From Paenibacillus thermotolerans (GTDB taxonomy: Bacteria; Bacillota; Bacilli; Paenibacillales; YIM-B00363): a stretch of 64,000 nucleotides of DNA. Position numbers and translations under genes: made by a program. The notes below the pieces were generated by a model. That model was not told the origin of the DNA. It saw only the letters and a program-made list of their open reading frames with translations, and ran no database searches. This document shows, in pieces, positions 35,127-43,680 of the stretch; positions within the stretch are counted from its first letter, which is position 1, and the number at the start of each line of letters is the position of its first letter. The DNA lies in the NCBI RefSeq assembly GCF_028745515.1, contig NZ_JAQZSG010000003.1:186001-250000 (forward strand). The letters are read 5' to 3'.

Positions 35127-38108
35127 CTATTCCTGATCCGGAGAAAAACCGAATTCATTTTGCTTCGCTTCAAGCTCTTTGTTAATATCCTTAATGCCCT
35201 GTTCCAGCGACTCCCGTGTGTTCATGCCGCCGAGCACGACGCGGTTCCAGGCGTTGTCGATGTTGCGCGACGTATAGTAACCGCCGAGCACATACGGTTG
35301 TTCCTTGTAATATTTCCACTGCTCCGTCAAGGCCTGCAAATCTTCCGGCGGCCAAGGCAGCTCCTTGAACGCTTCCATGTTTGCGGTGTTCCAGCGGGCT
35401 TCCACGCCAAGCAGCGCTTCAAGCTCCTGCCCGAATTGCACCTGGACGTCGGTACTGGTCCACCATTTCAAGAACTCCCATGCTTCCTTCTGACGCTTCG
35501 ACTGTTTAAAGATCGCGACGGATTGCACGGCTCCGCCCGTCGTACGGTCAATCGTCCCGTCGCTCTTCAAATGGCCGGGCGAAGGCGTGATGCCCCAACG
35601 TCCGATCAATTCCGGCGCGGCTGTCGACAGCTGGACATACGTCAAATAATCGGCAACGCCGATCGGCATTTCGCCGGTACGGAACCGGTTGAAGAAGCTG
35701 GCGATAACCGGGAACTTATAGTTGGTGTACAGCTCCGTCCATTCCTGGAAAGCCTTAAACGCTTGAGGTGTATCCAGTCCGGATTTTGTCCCGTCTTTGT
35801 TGTAGAAATCGCCGCCGTTCTGATAAAGAAACGGCAAAAATCCCAAATAAGTCGGAGGATAATACATCTGCATACCGTTTTGCTGTAAAATCGGCAGCAA
35901 TGCATAAGCCTCGTCCCAGGTTTGCGGAATGTTGACGCCCAGTTCGTTCAAAATGTCTTTACGGTATACGAGCACGTTGAAATCTTGCGTTTCCGGGAGG
36001 GCATAATTGCCTCCATTGTATTTGAAGGGAAGAAGCGATCCGGGCAGGAAGCGCTTGCTCACTTCCTCGTAATCCGGAAATTGCGACAAATCGACGGCGG
36101 CATCCCGGATGGCGAATTCGACAGGCAAATGCGCATCGACTCCCGTCGCCACATCGGGAGCCCGTCCCGAGCTTGCGGCCAGCAGTAACGTGTTGACCGA
36201 ACCGGAATTGAGCTGTCCCGCAGGAAGTGTGTTGACGTTAACGCGAATGCCGGTGCTCGGCGTAAAATCTTCCTCGGCCAAATCCTTCATGATTTCGGCC
36301 CATTCCCTGCCTCTGGAAACCCAAACGTTGATGACCGGTCCGTTGTCCTTGCTCTTTCCGTCCTTTCCGTAAACGCTGCCCACACCGGTATAATCCTTCG
36401 TAAAGGAGGCCATGAAGTTTTTGAACGTGCTGATCGCCTTCTGGAATGCGTTGGATTTCACGTTCGGATATTTCGTATCCGGGGAGCTGACCACGATGTA
36501 ATCGAGAACGAGCGGTACTTCCTTCAGCCCCATCAGCAGCGTACTCAAATTCGTCTGGCTGTTGCTGAGTTCCGATAATTGCCGCGGAATAATATCCGGA
36601 TTTTTTACCATTCTCTCGAAGGTGTGGTTCATCATCCGAAGGGTATTGATCACGCTCGGACGCTGGTCCGATATTTTCTCCAATTCATCCATCTGCACCA
36701 GCAAATCGTCGGCCAGGCTTTTCAGCTCCATAACCAAGTCGGGCACCTTCTTGCCCAGTTCATACTCGAAGTTCGGATCGGGCGTCGGTCCGGTCACCAT
36801 AATGATGCGCCGGTACAGATCGGCCAGCTTTTGCGTATCGGCCGTCAAATTTTCCATAATCGGCTGGTAAGGCCCCACTTCCGCGACCATCGTAATCGTG
36901 TGCTCGCCTTTCGTTAAATAAAACAGCAGCGGTTCTGCGTCCTTGCCCTCCTGATCTTGGCGATGAAGCGTTTCCATCTGCCAGCTGCGCGAATACGTGA
37001 ACGGATAAAGCTCCAGCTCCTTGAACGGAACTTTGCCGTCAATGAGAATTTGTCGGAACGAAGGAAGTCCGTCTCCCCACCAATGTCCGAATTTCAAGCC
37101 GATTTTGTACAAACCGTCTTCCGGCACCTCAAAGCTCCACGTCGCCTTTTGTCCGCCCTTCCTCCAGCGCCAGTCGCCGAAGGCATTCAAACGGATTCTG
37201 CCGTTCCCCGCAGGCTCCATCAACGGATCGCCGTTGGCTTCCCTTCGAATCGTCGGGTCGGATTTGTCCGGATTGTTCTCCGCCTGCACTTTAACATTAA
37301 TATTCTTAACTTCCTTATACCCGTTGGATTCGTACGTTTGCTTCACTTCTTCATAACTCGGCGGCTGCTCGGGCGCCGTGACCCTAATTTGATCAAAGGC
37401 AACCGGTTCCAACAGGAATTTCATGCGAATTACATGCGTGCCCTTGCTGAAATAAAATTGAAAAGGCTGCGTGTACAAGCCGTTGCCGTCCACAACCGGC
37501 GTGCTCATCCATATCGGCTTCTCGGTTTGCTTCGGCCGCACATCGTCGCCCTGGTTGTTCCGTTCCGGGTCTCCTCTATCCACCCAATTGCGAAAAAAAT
37601 ATATTCGCTGCGCTTCGCGAAACGGGCTTTGCCCGTCGATCAGCAGTTCGCGTTGGATGGGATTTCTTTTTCCGGAAAGCGGGTAATAATCCGCTTCCAG
37701 ATTGTAAAGCCCGTCTTCGGGCACATCGAACGTCCATTCGATCCACTCGGTTTTTTCGTCCCATAAAAGCACGGAAGATCGGCCGTCCACGGATTCCGAG
37801 GCAGGCTTGGAACCGCCGTAAGCCGAAAACTGCCCGGCTGGAACGACAATATCCGGTCCGGCGGCGGGGACAAACCCCTGCTTCTGGTACGCCGCTAACG
37901 TTTTCCCATAGGTCGGCTGCAAAATATCGTCAATCGATAAGCTGTCAAAACCGGCTACGACTTTTCCTTGGTTCTGATTTCGGTCCCGCAAACGTTCGGC
38001 GGCATGCGATGGAAGGTTCTCACCGAAGGTTACGGAAAAAGTAAGAAATACGAGCGAGACCATGACGATTTTTTTCCACATCAGCCTTTTTTCCCGATTC
38101 CATTTCAA
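35127..38108 (-). CDS. Long extracellular solute-binding protein with two carbohydrate-binding-like domains (module 2)
   Basis: 993 aa from a TTG start with GAGGTGAAGG upstream; an ATG nine codons on is possible. The N-terminus looks like a cleavable signal peptide (IVMVSLVFLTFSVTFG ... SHAAE), unlike the anchors of the other two copies. Two CBM6/35-like domains follow: ~120-265 (EDGLYNLEADYYPLSGK) and ~270-430 (EDGLYKIGLKFGHWWGD). A helical segment leads to a family-1 solute-binding domain at ~575-965 (PDVATGVDAHLPVEFAIRDA, AWEFLKWWTSTDVQVQFG). It likely binds glycan and feeds permeases A/B. A stable hairpin lies between this gene and the lipoprotein gene before it. Confidence 0.87.
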   Translation of the reverse strand: MKWNREKRLMWKKIVMVSLVFLTFSVTFGENLPSHAAERLRDRNQNQGKVVAGFDSLSIDDILQPTYGKTLAAYQKQGFVPAAGPDIVVPAGQFSAYGGSKPASESVDGRSSVLLWDEKTEWIEWTFDVPEDGLYNLEADYYPLSGKRNPIQRELLIDGQSPFREAQRIYFFRNWVDRGDPERNNQGDDVRPKQTEKPIWMSTPVVDGNGLYTQPFQFYFSKGTHVIRMKFLLEPVAFDQIRVTAPEQPPSYEEVKQTYESNGYKEVKNINVKVQAENNPDKSDPTIRREANGDPLMEPAGNGRIRLNAFGDWRWRKGGQKATWSFEVPEDGLYKIGLKFGHWWGDGLPSFRQILIDGKVPFKELELYPFTYSRSWQMETLHRQDQEGKDAEPLLFYLTKGEHTITMVAEVGPYQPIMENLTADTQKLADLYRRIIMVTGPTPDPNFEYELGKKVPDLVMELKSLADDLLVQMDELEKISDQRPSVINTLRMMNHTFERMVKNPDIIPRQLSELSNSQTNLSTLLMGLKEVPLVLDYIVVSSPDTKYPNVKSNAFQKAISTFKNFMASFTKDYTGVGSVYGKDGKSKDNGPVINVWVSRGREWAEIMKDLAEEDFTPSTGIRVNVNTLPAGQLNSGSVNTLLLAASSGRAPDVATGVDAHLPVEFAIRDAAVDLSQFPDYEEVSKRFLPGSLLPFKYNGGNYALPETQDFNVLVYRKDILNELGVNIPQTWDEAYALLPILQQNGMQMYYPPTYLGFLPFLYQNGGDFYNKDGTKSGLDTPQAFKAFQEWTELYTNYKFPVIASFFNRFRTGEMPIGVADYLTYVQLSTAAPELIGRWGITPSPGHLKSDGTIDRTTGGAVQSVAIFKQSKRQKEAWEFLKWWTSTDVQVQFGQELEALLGVEARWNTANMEAFKELPWPPEDLQALTEQWKYYKEQPYVLGGYYTSRNIDNAWNRVVLGGMNTRESLEQGIKDINKELEAKQNEFGFSPDQE

Positions 38109-38183
38109 AAACCTTCACCTCTTTGCAATTCAAATCCTTCTGGTTCGACTCCCTTTATTCATGTTCGAATTCAGTCAACATAG

Positions 38184-38211
38184 GAAAGGGGTAGTCGATT
38201 CTACCCCTTTC
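38184..38211 (-). other. Intergenic stem-loop between the two binding-protein genes of module 2
   Basis: An 11-bp perfect stem (GAAAGGGGTAG / CTACCCCTTTC) with a 6-base loop lies 16 bases after the lipoprotein stop. There is no proper U-tract, so it is more likely a 3' stabiliser or partial attenuator than a full terminator. Confidence 0.65.
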
Positions 38212-38226
38212 ATCGATCTTTCTTTA

Positions 38227-39630
38227 TTATTGATTTTGCGCTTCGAGCTTCTTCAACTCGTTATCGACATTCTTTTTCACTTCGTCAAGCAGCTTCTTGG
38301 GCTCTCCTTTTCCGTCGATCGCCATGCCCTGCACGCGGAACATTTCTTCCCACAATTTTTGTCCGGCCGGGGAAACAGGACGGTAGTGCGCTTTCGGCAT
38401 CATATCCAGGAACGTCTTCAGGTTCGGATTGTCGGCAAGCTTCAAATCCTCATTCACTTTCGGCATTGCGCTTATATCGTTTTGAGCGCCGGGACGTTTA
38501 GCCCAGAGCAGCGTGCCTTCGTAACCGGTAATAAACTTGATGAGCTCCCATGATTCTTTCGGATGCTTCACACCTTTCGGCATCGTGAAGGAGAATCCGC
38601 CCGACCAAGTTGTCAGCTCGGCACCGTCGCCGGCAGGCATCGGGGTGGTGCCCCATTCGAATTTCGGTTTCACCTTGTCGTTGTTGATCAAATCGTTCAA
38701 AATCCAGTTACCGTCGACGACGAATCCGACTTTACCGGTCCAGAACGGGTTTATTCCGCTTTGGCCCAACAATTCGTTGAATTTGTTGATTTTCGCCATA
38801 TCGTACTTTTTCGCGTAGTTTGCCATCCATTCAAGCGCTTTCACGTTTTGCGGATCGTTCGGAGTCAATTCGCCGTTGTTTTCAAACTTTCCGCCGAAGT
38901 TCCAGGCCGAGGCAAAAATGGAGCCTTGGTTCATCCAAGGAATGAAGCCGATCTGCTCATACTGCCCGTTCGCCGTCTTCTTCGTAATTTTCTCCGCCAT
39001 CGCATCCAGCTCGGCTGTCGTTGTCGGCGGTTTGTTCGGATCAAGACCCGCTTCTTGCATCAATGTTTTGTTGTAATACAAAGCGCGGTCGTCGGTCCCC
39101 CACGGAATGGAGTACTGACCGCCGTTAAAGCCGCCTTCCGCCCAAGTACTGGGGTAATAGTTCTCGGCTGCGATTTCATTGTCCGTCGCGATATACGGAG
39201 TCAAGTCTTCCAGAGATCCTTTCGCTGCGAAAGCCCCTGTCATGAAACGGTCAAGAATTGCAACGTCCGGCGGAGTGCCTCCGGCGATCAAGGTGGTCAG
39301 CTTGTCGGTACCGCCTTCATCTTGCATATATTTGACTTTAATATTCGGATGCTTCTCCTCAAACGCCGGGATCATAATGGTTTCGAAATCTGTTTTCGTT
39401 TTGCCCCCCCAATACCAGATGGTAAGCGTTACTTTCTCGCCGCTGCCTTTGCTCTCGCCGCTGTTTTTGTTCTCGGCTTTGTTTTCGCCTTCCGCCTTGT
39501 CGCCATTGCCTCCGCTGCCTCCGTTCGAGCCTCCGCAGCCCGCCAGGAAGACGGACAAGGACAACATGACCGCGAGCAGCATAACAAGAGACTTTTTCCA
39601 AGGTGCTTCGATTGGTCCCTTTTTTGCCAT
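38227..39630 (-). CDS. Lipoprotein extracellular solute-binding protein (module 2)
   Basis: 467 aa from the ATG at 39628-39630, with GGGAGG eight bases upstream; a further upstream ATG at 39681 would lie in the leader. The signal peptide ends in the lipobox FLAGC (Cys32), followed by a Gly/Lys/Glu/Asn linker to ~65. The family-1 binding fold has TLTIWYWGGKTKTDFETIMIPAF, YSIPWGTDDRALYYNKTLM and ESWELIKFITGYEGT. It is the first gene of module 2, ahead of the long binding protein, and is probably the high-abundance receptor of this operon. A response-regulator gene lies upstream on the same strand and may control it. Confidence 0.92.
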   Translation of the reverse strand: MAKKGPIEAPWKKSLVMLLAVMLSLSVFLAGCGGSNGGSGGNGDKAEGENKAENKNSGESKGSGEKVTLTIWYWGGKTKTDFETIMIPAFEEKHPNIKVKYMQDEGGTDKLTTLIAGGTPPDVAILDRFMTGAFAAKGSLEDLTPYIATDNEIAAENYYPSTWAEGGFNGGQYSIPWGTDDRALYYNKTLMQEAGLDPNKPPTTTAELDAMAEKITKKTANGQYEQIGFIPWMNQGSIFASAWNFGGKFENNGELTPNDPQNVKALEWMANYAKKYDMAKINKFNELLGQSGINPFWTGKVGFVVDGNWILNDLINNDKVKPKFEWGTTPMPAGDGAELTTWSGGFSFTMPKGVKHPKESWELIKFITGYEGTLLWAKRPGAQNDISAMPKVNEDLKLADNPNLKTFLDMMPKAHYRPVSPAGQKLWEEMFRVQGMAIDGKGEPKKLLDEVKKNVDNELKKLEAQNQ

Positions 39631-39669
39631 CCTTTTTTCCTCCCTCATGTAATAAATTACTTTTTTTAG

Positions 39670-39690
39670 ACGCATTCCCATTGTATGCGT
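39670..39690. promoter_or_regulatory. Inverted repeat in the leader of module 2
   Basis: ACGCAT-N9-ATGCGT lies 40 bases upstream of the lipoprotein start, in the 172-base AT-rich gap behind the response-regulator gene. It could be an operator or a small leader hairpin. I could not assign a promoter with confidence in this gap. Confidence 0.4.
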
Positions 39691-39802
39691 TTTATTTTGG
39701 GGTATAAAGGCGGTTATTTTTGTATTTTGTGTAGTATTTTTGTTTCTTTATTTGCTGAGAAAAATGAATGTGCCGAAGAAAAGCGGAATCATTTACAGAT
39801 CA

Positions 39803-41431
39803 TTAACTGCCCAAATTCCGATACTGCGCAGGGGTAATACCTTCCATTTGTTTGAAAGTCTTGATGAAGTGCCGAAAATCGTTATATCCGACTTGGAGGG
39901 TTATTTCGTAGATTTTTAAAGTGGAATTCTTTAACAACTGCTTTGCTTTTTCAATGCGCAACCGAGCGACATACTTGCTGAACGTTTCTCCCGTTTCTTC
40001 ATGAAACAGCTTGCTGAAATAAGAAGGGTTCACATAGTGGTCCTTGGCCACCATGCTCATCATAATGTCTTCGGTAAAATGCTCTTCGATATAATCCAGA
40101 GCGAGCTCGATAATTTTATTCCGGCTCCCGCCCGATTTCGCTTCGTGGCAATATTTTTGAAACATCGGGCCCAAATAATCGCGCAATCCCGAGAAGCCGT
40201 CGGCGGGAAGCTGCACCGTAAAAGGACCGTTCAGGCGCTCCGGTCCGTTCGGAGACGAAGCCGCCCACCTATGTATGACATTTCTTATTAATGAGGTTAA
40301 CCCCCGGTAAACGCTTAAAGGGGCGTATTTATCTTTGGAAGCACGAACATGCTCGCAAAGCTCTTCGACAAGATGCTGCACTTGTTCGATGTCTCCCAGC
40401 TTCATGGCATGGAAAATCCGGTTCTCCCATGAAGCGTTCGGACCTCTGTACGGCCGCTTGGCGCCGGGAAGCTTAGGCAGCTTGCGCACGCTGTGGATTT
40501 TGCCGGGACCTTCGTAGTAGGCATAGGCGCATGCATGAACCGCTTCGTCGAACGTCTGGTGAAGCTTCGCCCAAGAGAACTCCCCGCTGACGCCCACACT
40601 CAGCTGCACGTCCAAATGCTGTCCGGCGCTTTGCGCAAACAAGGTCAGACCTTTGACAAAACTCTTTTCCTTCTTTTCATGCAATTCATCCGTCAAGCCG
40701 TTGTACAAAATGACCAAATCGGCATCTTCGTGGTTGTTTAGCGGGCAGGAAAGGGCCTCCCCCCACCTTGCGCACGTCTCTTCGGCCAGCTTGCCCAAAT
40801 CGTAGCGAATGGCCGGCCGGTCTCTGCCGTGCGTTCTCACTTTGCCCCAGTCCAAAATTTTCACTACTGCAAGCAGCATGTTCCCGGGACCTGTGTGTGA
40901 GTCGTACGTTCCGCCTTCGTTCTCCATCCTGCCCAGGGGGTATGCGGGTTGTCCCGTTAAGGCCAGTTCCATCAGACGAGGATCCGCCAAAGCTGAGCTT
41001 CTTTGCAGAAAACCGGTCGACATTCCCGGCCGATTACGCACTTGTTCTTCCCGATCCAGCTCGCGGACGCACCTTCTTAACACTTCAAGCAGCTCGGTTT
41101 CCTTAATCGGCTTCAGCACATAATCGAAAGCCCCGCAGCGAATCGCTTTTTGGGCGTAACAAAAATCGCTGTACTTGCTCAGGACGATCACTTTAATTCG
41201 CCGATTGACGTTCTTAATGCTCTCGATCAGGGCCAGACCGTCATCTCCGAGCGTATGAATATCGGCAATTAGAATGTCCGGCACGTTTAGCATGAGCCTG
41301 TTCCAGGCCTCTTCATGAACGTCCGCCGAGCCGATCAGCCTGATCTTTTCCGATTCCCAATTGATCGTGCCGTTTTTTTCCTGTTGCACCCATTTTTCAT
41401 CATCCACAACCAATAGCGAATACATCTTCAT
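39803..41431 (-). CDS. YesN-like response regulator with AraC-type DNA-binding domain
   Basis: 542 aa, the usual size for this group. The receiver domain at 1-125 has D10/D11, phospho-acceptor D57 (ILIADIHT), the conserved Lys in YVLKPIK (K107), and the switch Ser in VLSKYSDF. A middle region of ~300 residues follows. The C-terminal ~100 residues are a double helix-turn-helix AraC domain (IEEHFTEDIMMSMVAKDHYV ... IYEITLQVGYNDFRHF). Such regulators normally pair with a YesM-type sensor kinase and activate an adjacent sugar-transport operon. Module 2 lies directly downstream, 172 bases away. No kinase gene is present within this window, so it appears orphan here. Confidence 0.93.
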   Translation of the reverse strand: MKMYSLLVVDDEKWVQQEKNGTINWESEKIRLIGSADVHEEAWNRLMLNVPDILIADIHTLGDDGLALIESIKNVNRRIKVIVLSKYSDFCYAQKAIRCGAFDYVLKPIKETELLEVLRRCVRELDREEQVRNRPGMSTGFLQRSSALADPRLMELALTGQPAYPLGRMENEGGTYDSHTGPGNMLLAVVKILDWGKVRTHGRDRPAIRYDLGKLAEETCARWGEALSCPLNNHEDADLVILYNGLTDELHEKKEKSFVKGLTLFAQSAGQHLDVQLSVGVSGEFSWAKLHQTFDEAVHACAYAYYEGPGKIHSVRKLPKLPGAKRPYRGPNASWENRIFHAMKLGDIEQVQHLVEELCEHVRASKDKYAPLSVYRGLTSLIRNVIHRWAASSPNGPERLNGPFTVQLPADGFSGLRDYLGPMFQKYCHEAKSGGSRNKIIELALDYIEEHFTEDIMMSMVAKDHYVNPSYFSKLFHEETGETFSKYVARLRIEKAKQLLKNSTLKIYEITLQVGYNDFRHFIKTFKQMEGITPAQYRNLGS

Positions 41432-41536
41432 CTCTCTGAATTTTCTCCCCCGTCTTAATTTGGCAAATCCCTGGAAAAACTTCTATTGAGCGATGATGGA
41501 AAAATAAAATAGTATGGCATTTTGTCAAGGAAACTA

Positions 41537-41550
41537 TGTAAGCACTTACA
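41537..41550. promoter_or_regulatory. CRE-like palindrome upstream of the response regulator
   Basis: TGTAAGCACTTACA is a perfect 14-base palindrome in its arms (TGTAAG / CTTACA) and resembles the CcpA operator TGWAANCGNTNWCA, except for CA at the centre. It lies ~106 bases before the start at 41431. It suggests carbon-catabolite control of the regulator. Confidence 0.5.
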
Positions 41551-41837
41551 ATTAATATCATGTATTATCAATATATTATTATATGTAATATTATATGCAT
41601 TATAACTTGCAGTTTCAATACATATATTTTATGAAGTGAAAGTGTAGAAAATTGTCGATAATTTTCCTTATCGGATATATCTATTTTGAACATAGTCATA
41701 AAACGCCGAACTATGCATGGTTGATATATATGATATGTCATATTATTGCCGCGAGTGAATGATTGTAAGACGAGTAACTTTCAAAATTCAACAAAATCAA
41801 ACACTTTATTTTTAACGCGGCATGATAAGACAATAAG

Positions 41838-41908
41838 AAAGGGAGATTTTCTCTTATTCGGCCGTCACGCAGCTGTCGACGGCTAATCAAAGAGACAATC
41901 TCCCTTTT
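41838..41908 (-). terminator. Long imperfect hairpin, possible terminator of the YbjQ operon
   Basis: The arms AAAGGGAGATT / AATCTCCCTTT, TCTCTT / AAGAGA and GCCGTC / GACGGC fold with small mismatches into a ~30-bp stem with an 11-base loop (41867-41877). On the minus strand it is followed by TTTCTTATTGTCTT. It lies 76 bases after the small membrane protein gene. It is longer than a normal terminator, so another RNA or mobile-element role is open. Confidence 0.55.
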
Positions 41909-41984
41909 AAACATATGCTCTTTTCCTTTTTGCCGTATGCCCCAAATACGCTTAACGGACACTCGGTCGTCCTTACACATGCAG

Positions 41985-42218
41985 TTATTCTTCCAAATAC
42001 AATCGGTCGCCCGTTTTCGCATTGTAATACACTCTCGTTTTTTTGCCGCTTACCGGGTCGATCTGCACTTCCGCCGTCGGCACAAATCCCGCGGGAACTG
42101 TCGCAGCCGGAATGTTTGCTTTATACCGCCGGTCTTTCCTCTTGGACAATATAAGCACCGTCAACAAAAACGCGATTTGAAAAAGCACATAACCGGCGCC
42201 GATCCAGACCCACATCAA
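41985..42218 (-). CDS. Small membrane protein of unknown function
   Basis: 77 aa from a TTG that overlaps the YbjQ stop (TTGA), or 76 aa from the ATG in the next codon. One N-terminal membrane helix (WVWIGAGYVLFQIAFLLTVLIL) is followed by a basic patch KRKDRRYK. A short beta-rich tail then shows AEVQIDPVSGKKTRVYYNAKTGDRLYLEE, with a repeated PVSGK/AKTGD turn. I do not recognise the family. It is coupled to the YbjQ-family gene, and the two probably act together. Confidence 0.7.
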   Translation of the reverse strand: MMWVWIGAGYVLFQIAFLLTVLILSKRKDRRYKANIPAATVPAGFVPTAEVQIDPVSGKKTRVYYNAKTGDRLYLEE

Positions 42219-42538
42219 TTGCGCTTTTCCACCACCACAGCCGTGCCGTAAGCCAACACCTCGGACATGTTTTGACCCGCTTCGCCCGAGTCGAACCGAA
42301 CCATGACAATGGCGTTTGCTCCCATAGCCTGCGCATTTTTGACCATCCGGTCCATCGCTTCCTTGCGCGAATCCTCAAGCATAGCCGTATACTGCTTGAT
42401 TTCCCCGCCGATCAGTCCCTTGAACGATGCGAGAATATCGGCTCCGATGCCGCGGCTTCTTACAATGAGTCCGAAGCATGTGCCTAGAACTTCTTTCACC
42501 TGATAGCCAGGGATATTTTCCGTCGTTACGATAATCAT
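42215..42538 (-). CDS. YbjQ family protein
   Basis: A 107 aa YbjQ/UPF0145-type protein (a proposed heavy-metal-binding fold). Characteristic stretches are GYQVKEVLGTCFGLIVRSRGIGADILASFK, GGEIKQYTAMLEDSRKEAMDRMVKNAQAMGANAIVMVRFD, and EVLAYGTAVVVE. These proteins form small cytoplasmic oligomers of unsettled function. AAAGGAGA precedes the ATG. It is the first gene of a two-gene operon with a membrane protein. The gene looks unrelated to the neighbouring sugar modules. Confidence 0.93.
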   Translation of the reverse strand: MIIVTTENIPGYQVKEVLGTCFGLIVRSRGIGADILASFKGLIGGEIKQYTAMLEDSRKEAMDRMVKNAQAMGANAIVMVRFDSGEAGQNMSEVLAYGTAVVVEKRN

Positions 42539-42568
42539 GTGCCGATTCTCCTTTAATATAATTAATAT

Positions 42569-42597
42569 ATTATAGGATTAACTTACCATGTAAGGAA
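42569..42597 (-). promoter_or_regulatory. Candidate promoter of the YbjQ operon
   Basis: On the minus strand, TATAAT (42569-42574) lies 17 bases after TTCCTT (42592-42597), a weak -35. The YbjQ start is ~30 bases downstream. Confidence 0.45.
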
Positions 42598-42625
42598 TAT
42601 AACGTCCACCAAAATTCGTCCGAAT

Positions 42626-43585
42626 TCATGAATGTTGTGCCCATCGCTTCAACCGCTGCATCGTCAACCGTTGTTGATACTCCCCTACTTCATGCCCGGA
42701 GAAAGGGTGCACCTCGATCGTTTTTTCGCCGGCGATCCGGTTATAAGCCGCGAAAATCGTCTCCGGCCAGCAGACCAAATCCTTTAATCCGACGGAAAAA
42801 TGTACCGGCACGCGAATACGATGAGCGAGATTCATAATATCGAAGTAGGACAGCGTATCCAGCACGTTCTCCAAAACGGGCGGATTTCGTTTCACGTATT
42901 CGGAGGCTTCCGTAAGCGATCCTGTTGAATTCATTATGCCGAAGTCCAAATGACATAAATTCGGAATGTCGGCGATCGTCATCGATACTTTGTCGCTGAT
43001 CGCCGTCGTAAGCAGCGCCAAACCGCCGCCTTGGCTCGCACCCATGACGGCAATTTTTCCGCGATCGATTTCGGGACGGCCGCTCACCCAATCGACGGCT
43101 TTGGCGCTGTCTACCGCAAGCGCCAAATAGTAACAGCGGTCTTTGTCCGTAATATTTTGCGTAATCCAGCCCTTAATGCCCCCGCCGTCGTAATCCAATC
43201 GATTTCCCGTCTCTCCGCCTTGACCTCTCGGATCGACGGCAAATACGGCATACCCGAGCAGCAGCCATGGCGCATACCGCTCGGGCATCCCTTTATCTTC
43301 CGTATAGCCTTGATAGATGACAACACAAGGATATTTGTCTTGTTTCAGAAACGCCGGCACGAGGTACCAGCCGTAAATCGGCGTATCGTCAAATCCTTCA
43401 TAAGAGACATGATACACGTCCACTCCGCACATCGGGCTTTCCGATGCGCGAATCGTGCCGTTGAGCGGTTTCGCTCCGTATCGGGCCTCGACGGCGTCCC
43501 AGAATCGGTCGAGAGTAGCCGGGTCGTTCGTCAACGGCGGCATATATCGATGCAAATCTTCAATACGTTTACGGATGGCGTTCAC
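42626..43585 (-). CDS. CE7-type acetylxylan esterase / cephalosporin-C deacetylase family
   Basis: 319 aa from the GTG at 43583-43585, with AAGGAG 11 bases upstream; this matches the usual CE7 length. An ATG at 43618 would add residues across that ribosome site. The alpha/beta-hydrolase triad is visible: Ser184 in GASQGG, Asp269 in VGLKDLVCW and His298 in SGHEV, in the positions typical of CE7. The family-specific RGQGG lies at ~120. CE7 enzymes remove acetyl groups from xylo-oligosaccharides and other small acetylated substrates inside the cell. No signal peptide is present. It would fit deacetylation of acetylated oligosaccharides brought in by module 3. Confidence 0.92.
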   Translation of the reverse strand: MNAIRKRIEDLHRYMPPLTNDPATLDRFWDAVEARYGAKPLNGTIRASESPMCGVDVYHVSYEGFDDTPIYGWYLVPAFLKQDKYPCVVIYQGYTEDKGMPERYAPWLLLGYAVFAVDPRGQGGETGNRLDYDGGGIKGWITQNITDKDRCYYLALAVDSAKAVDWVSGRPEIDRGKIAVMGASQGGGLALLTTAISDKVSMTIADIPNLCHLDFGIMNSTGSLTEASEYVKRNPPVLENVLDTLSYFDIMNLAHRIRVPVHFSVGLKDLVCWPETIFAAYNRIAGEKTIEVHPFSGHEVGEYQQRLTMQRLKRWAQHS

Positions 43586-43680
43586 GAAAGCAACGACTCC
43601 TTCGGATAAAAAGTGCAAGCTTCGTTACCTATTTCCATACGCCGTCCGCGAAATCCTTCTATTTTTACAAAGCACTCCAA

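Larger units (their letters stand above)
41432..41984. other. AT-rich non-coding region upstream of the response regulator
   Basis: About 550 bases without a convincing gene. It contains runs of TATAT/ATTATA suitable for promoters, a CRE-like palindrome (41537-41550) and a long hairpin (41838-41908). A 94-codon minus-strand frame crosses it but runs through the hairpin and into the next gene, so I do not call it. Confidence 0.6.

Noticed and set aside
41738-42022. 94-codon minus-strand open frame
   Set aside because: It runs from inside the small membrane protein gene through the long hairpin, has no clear ribosome site, and its composition looks like translated repeat DNA.
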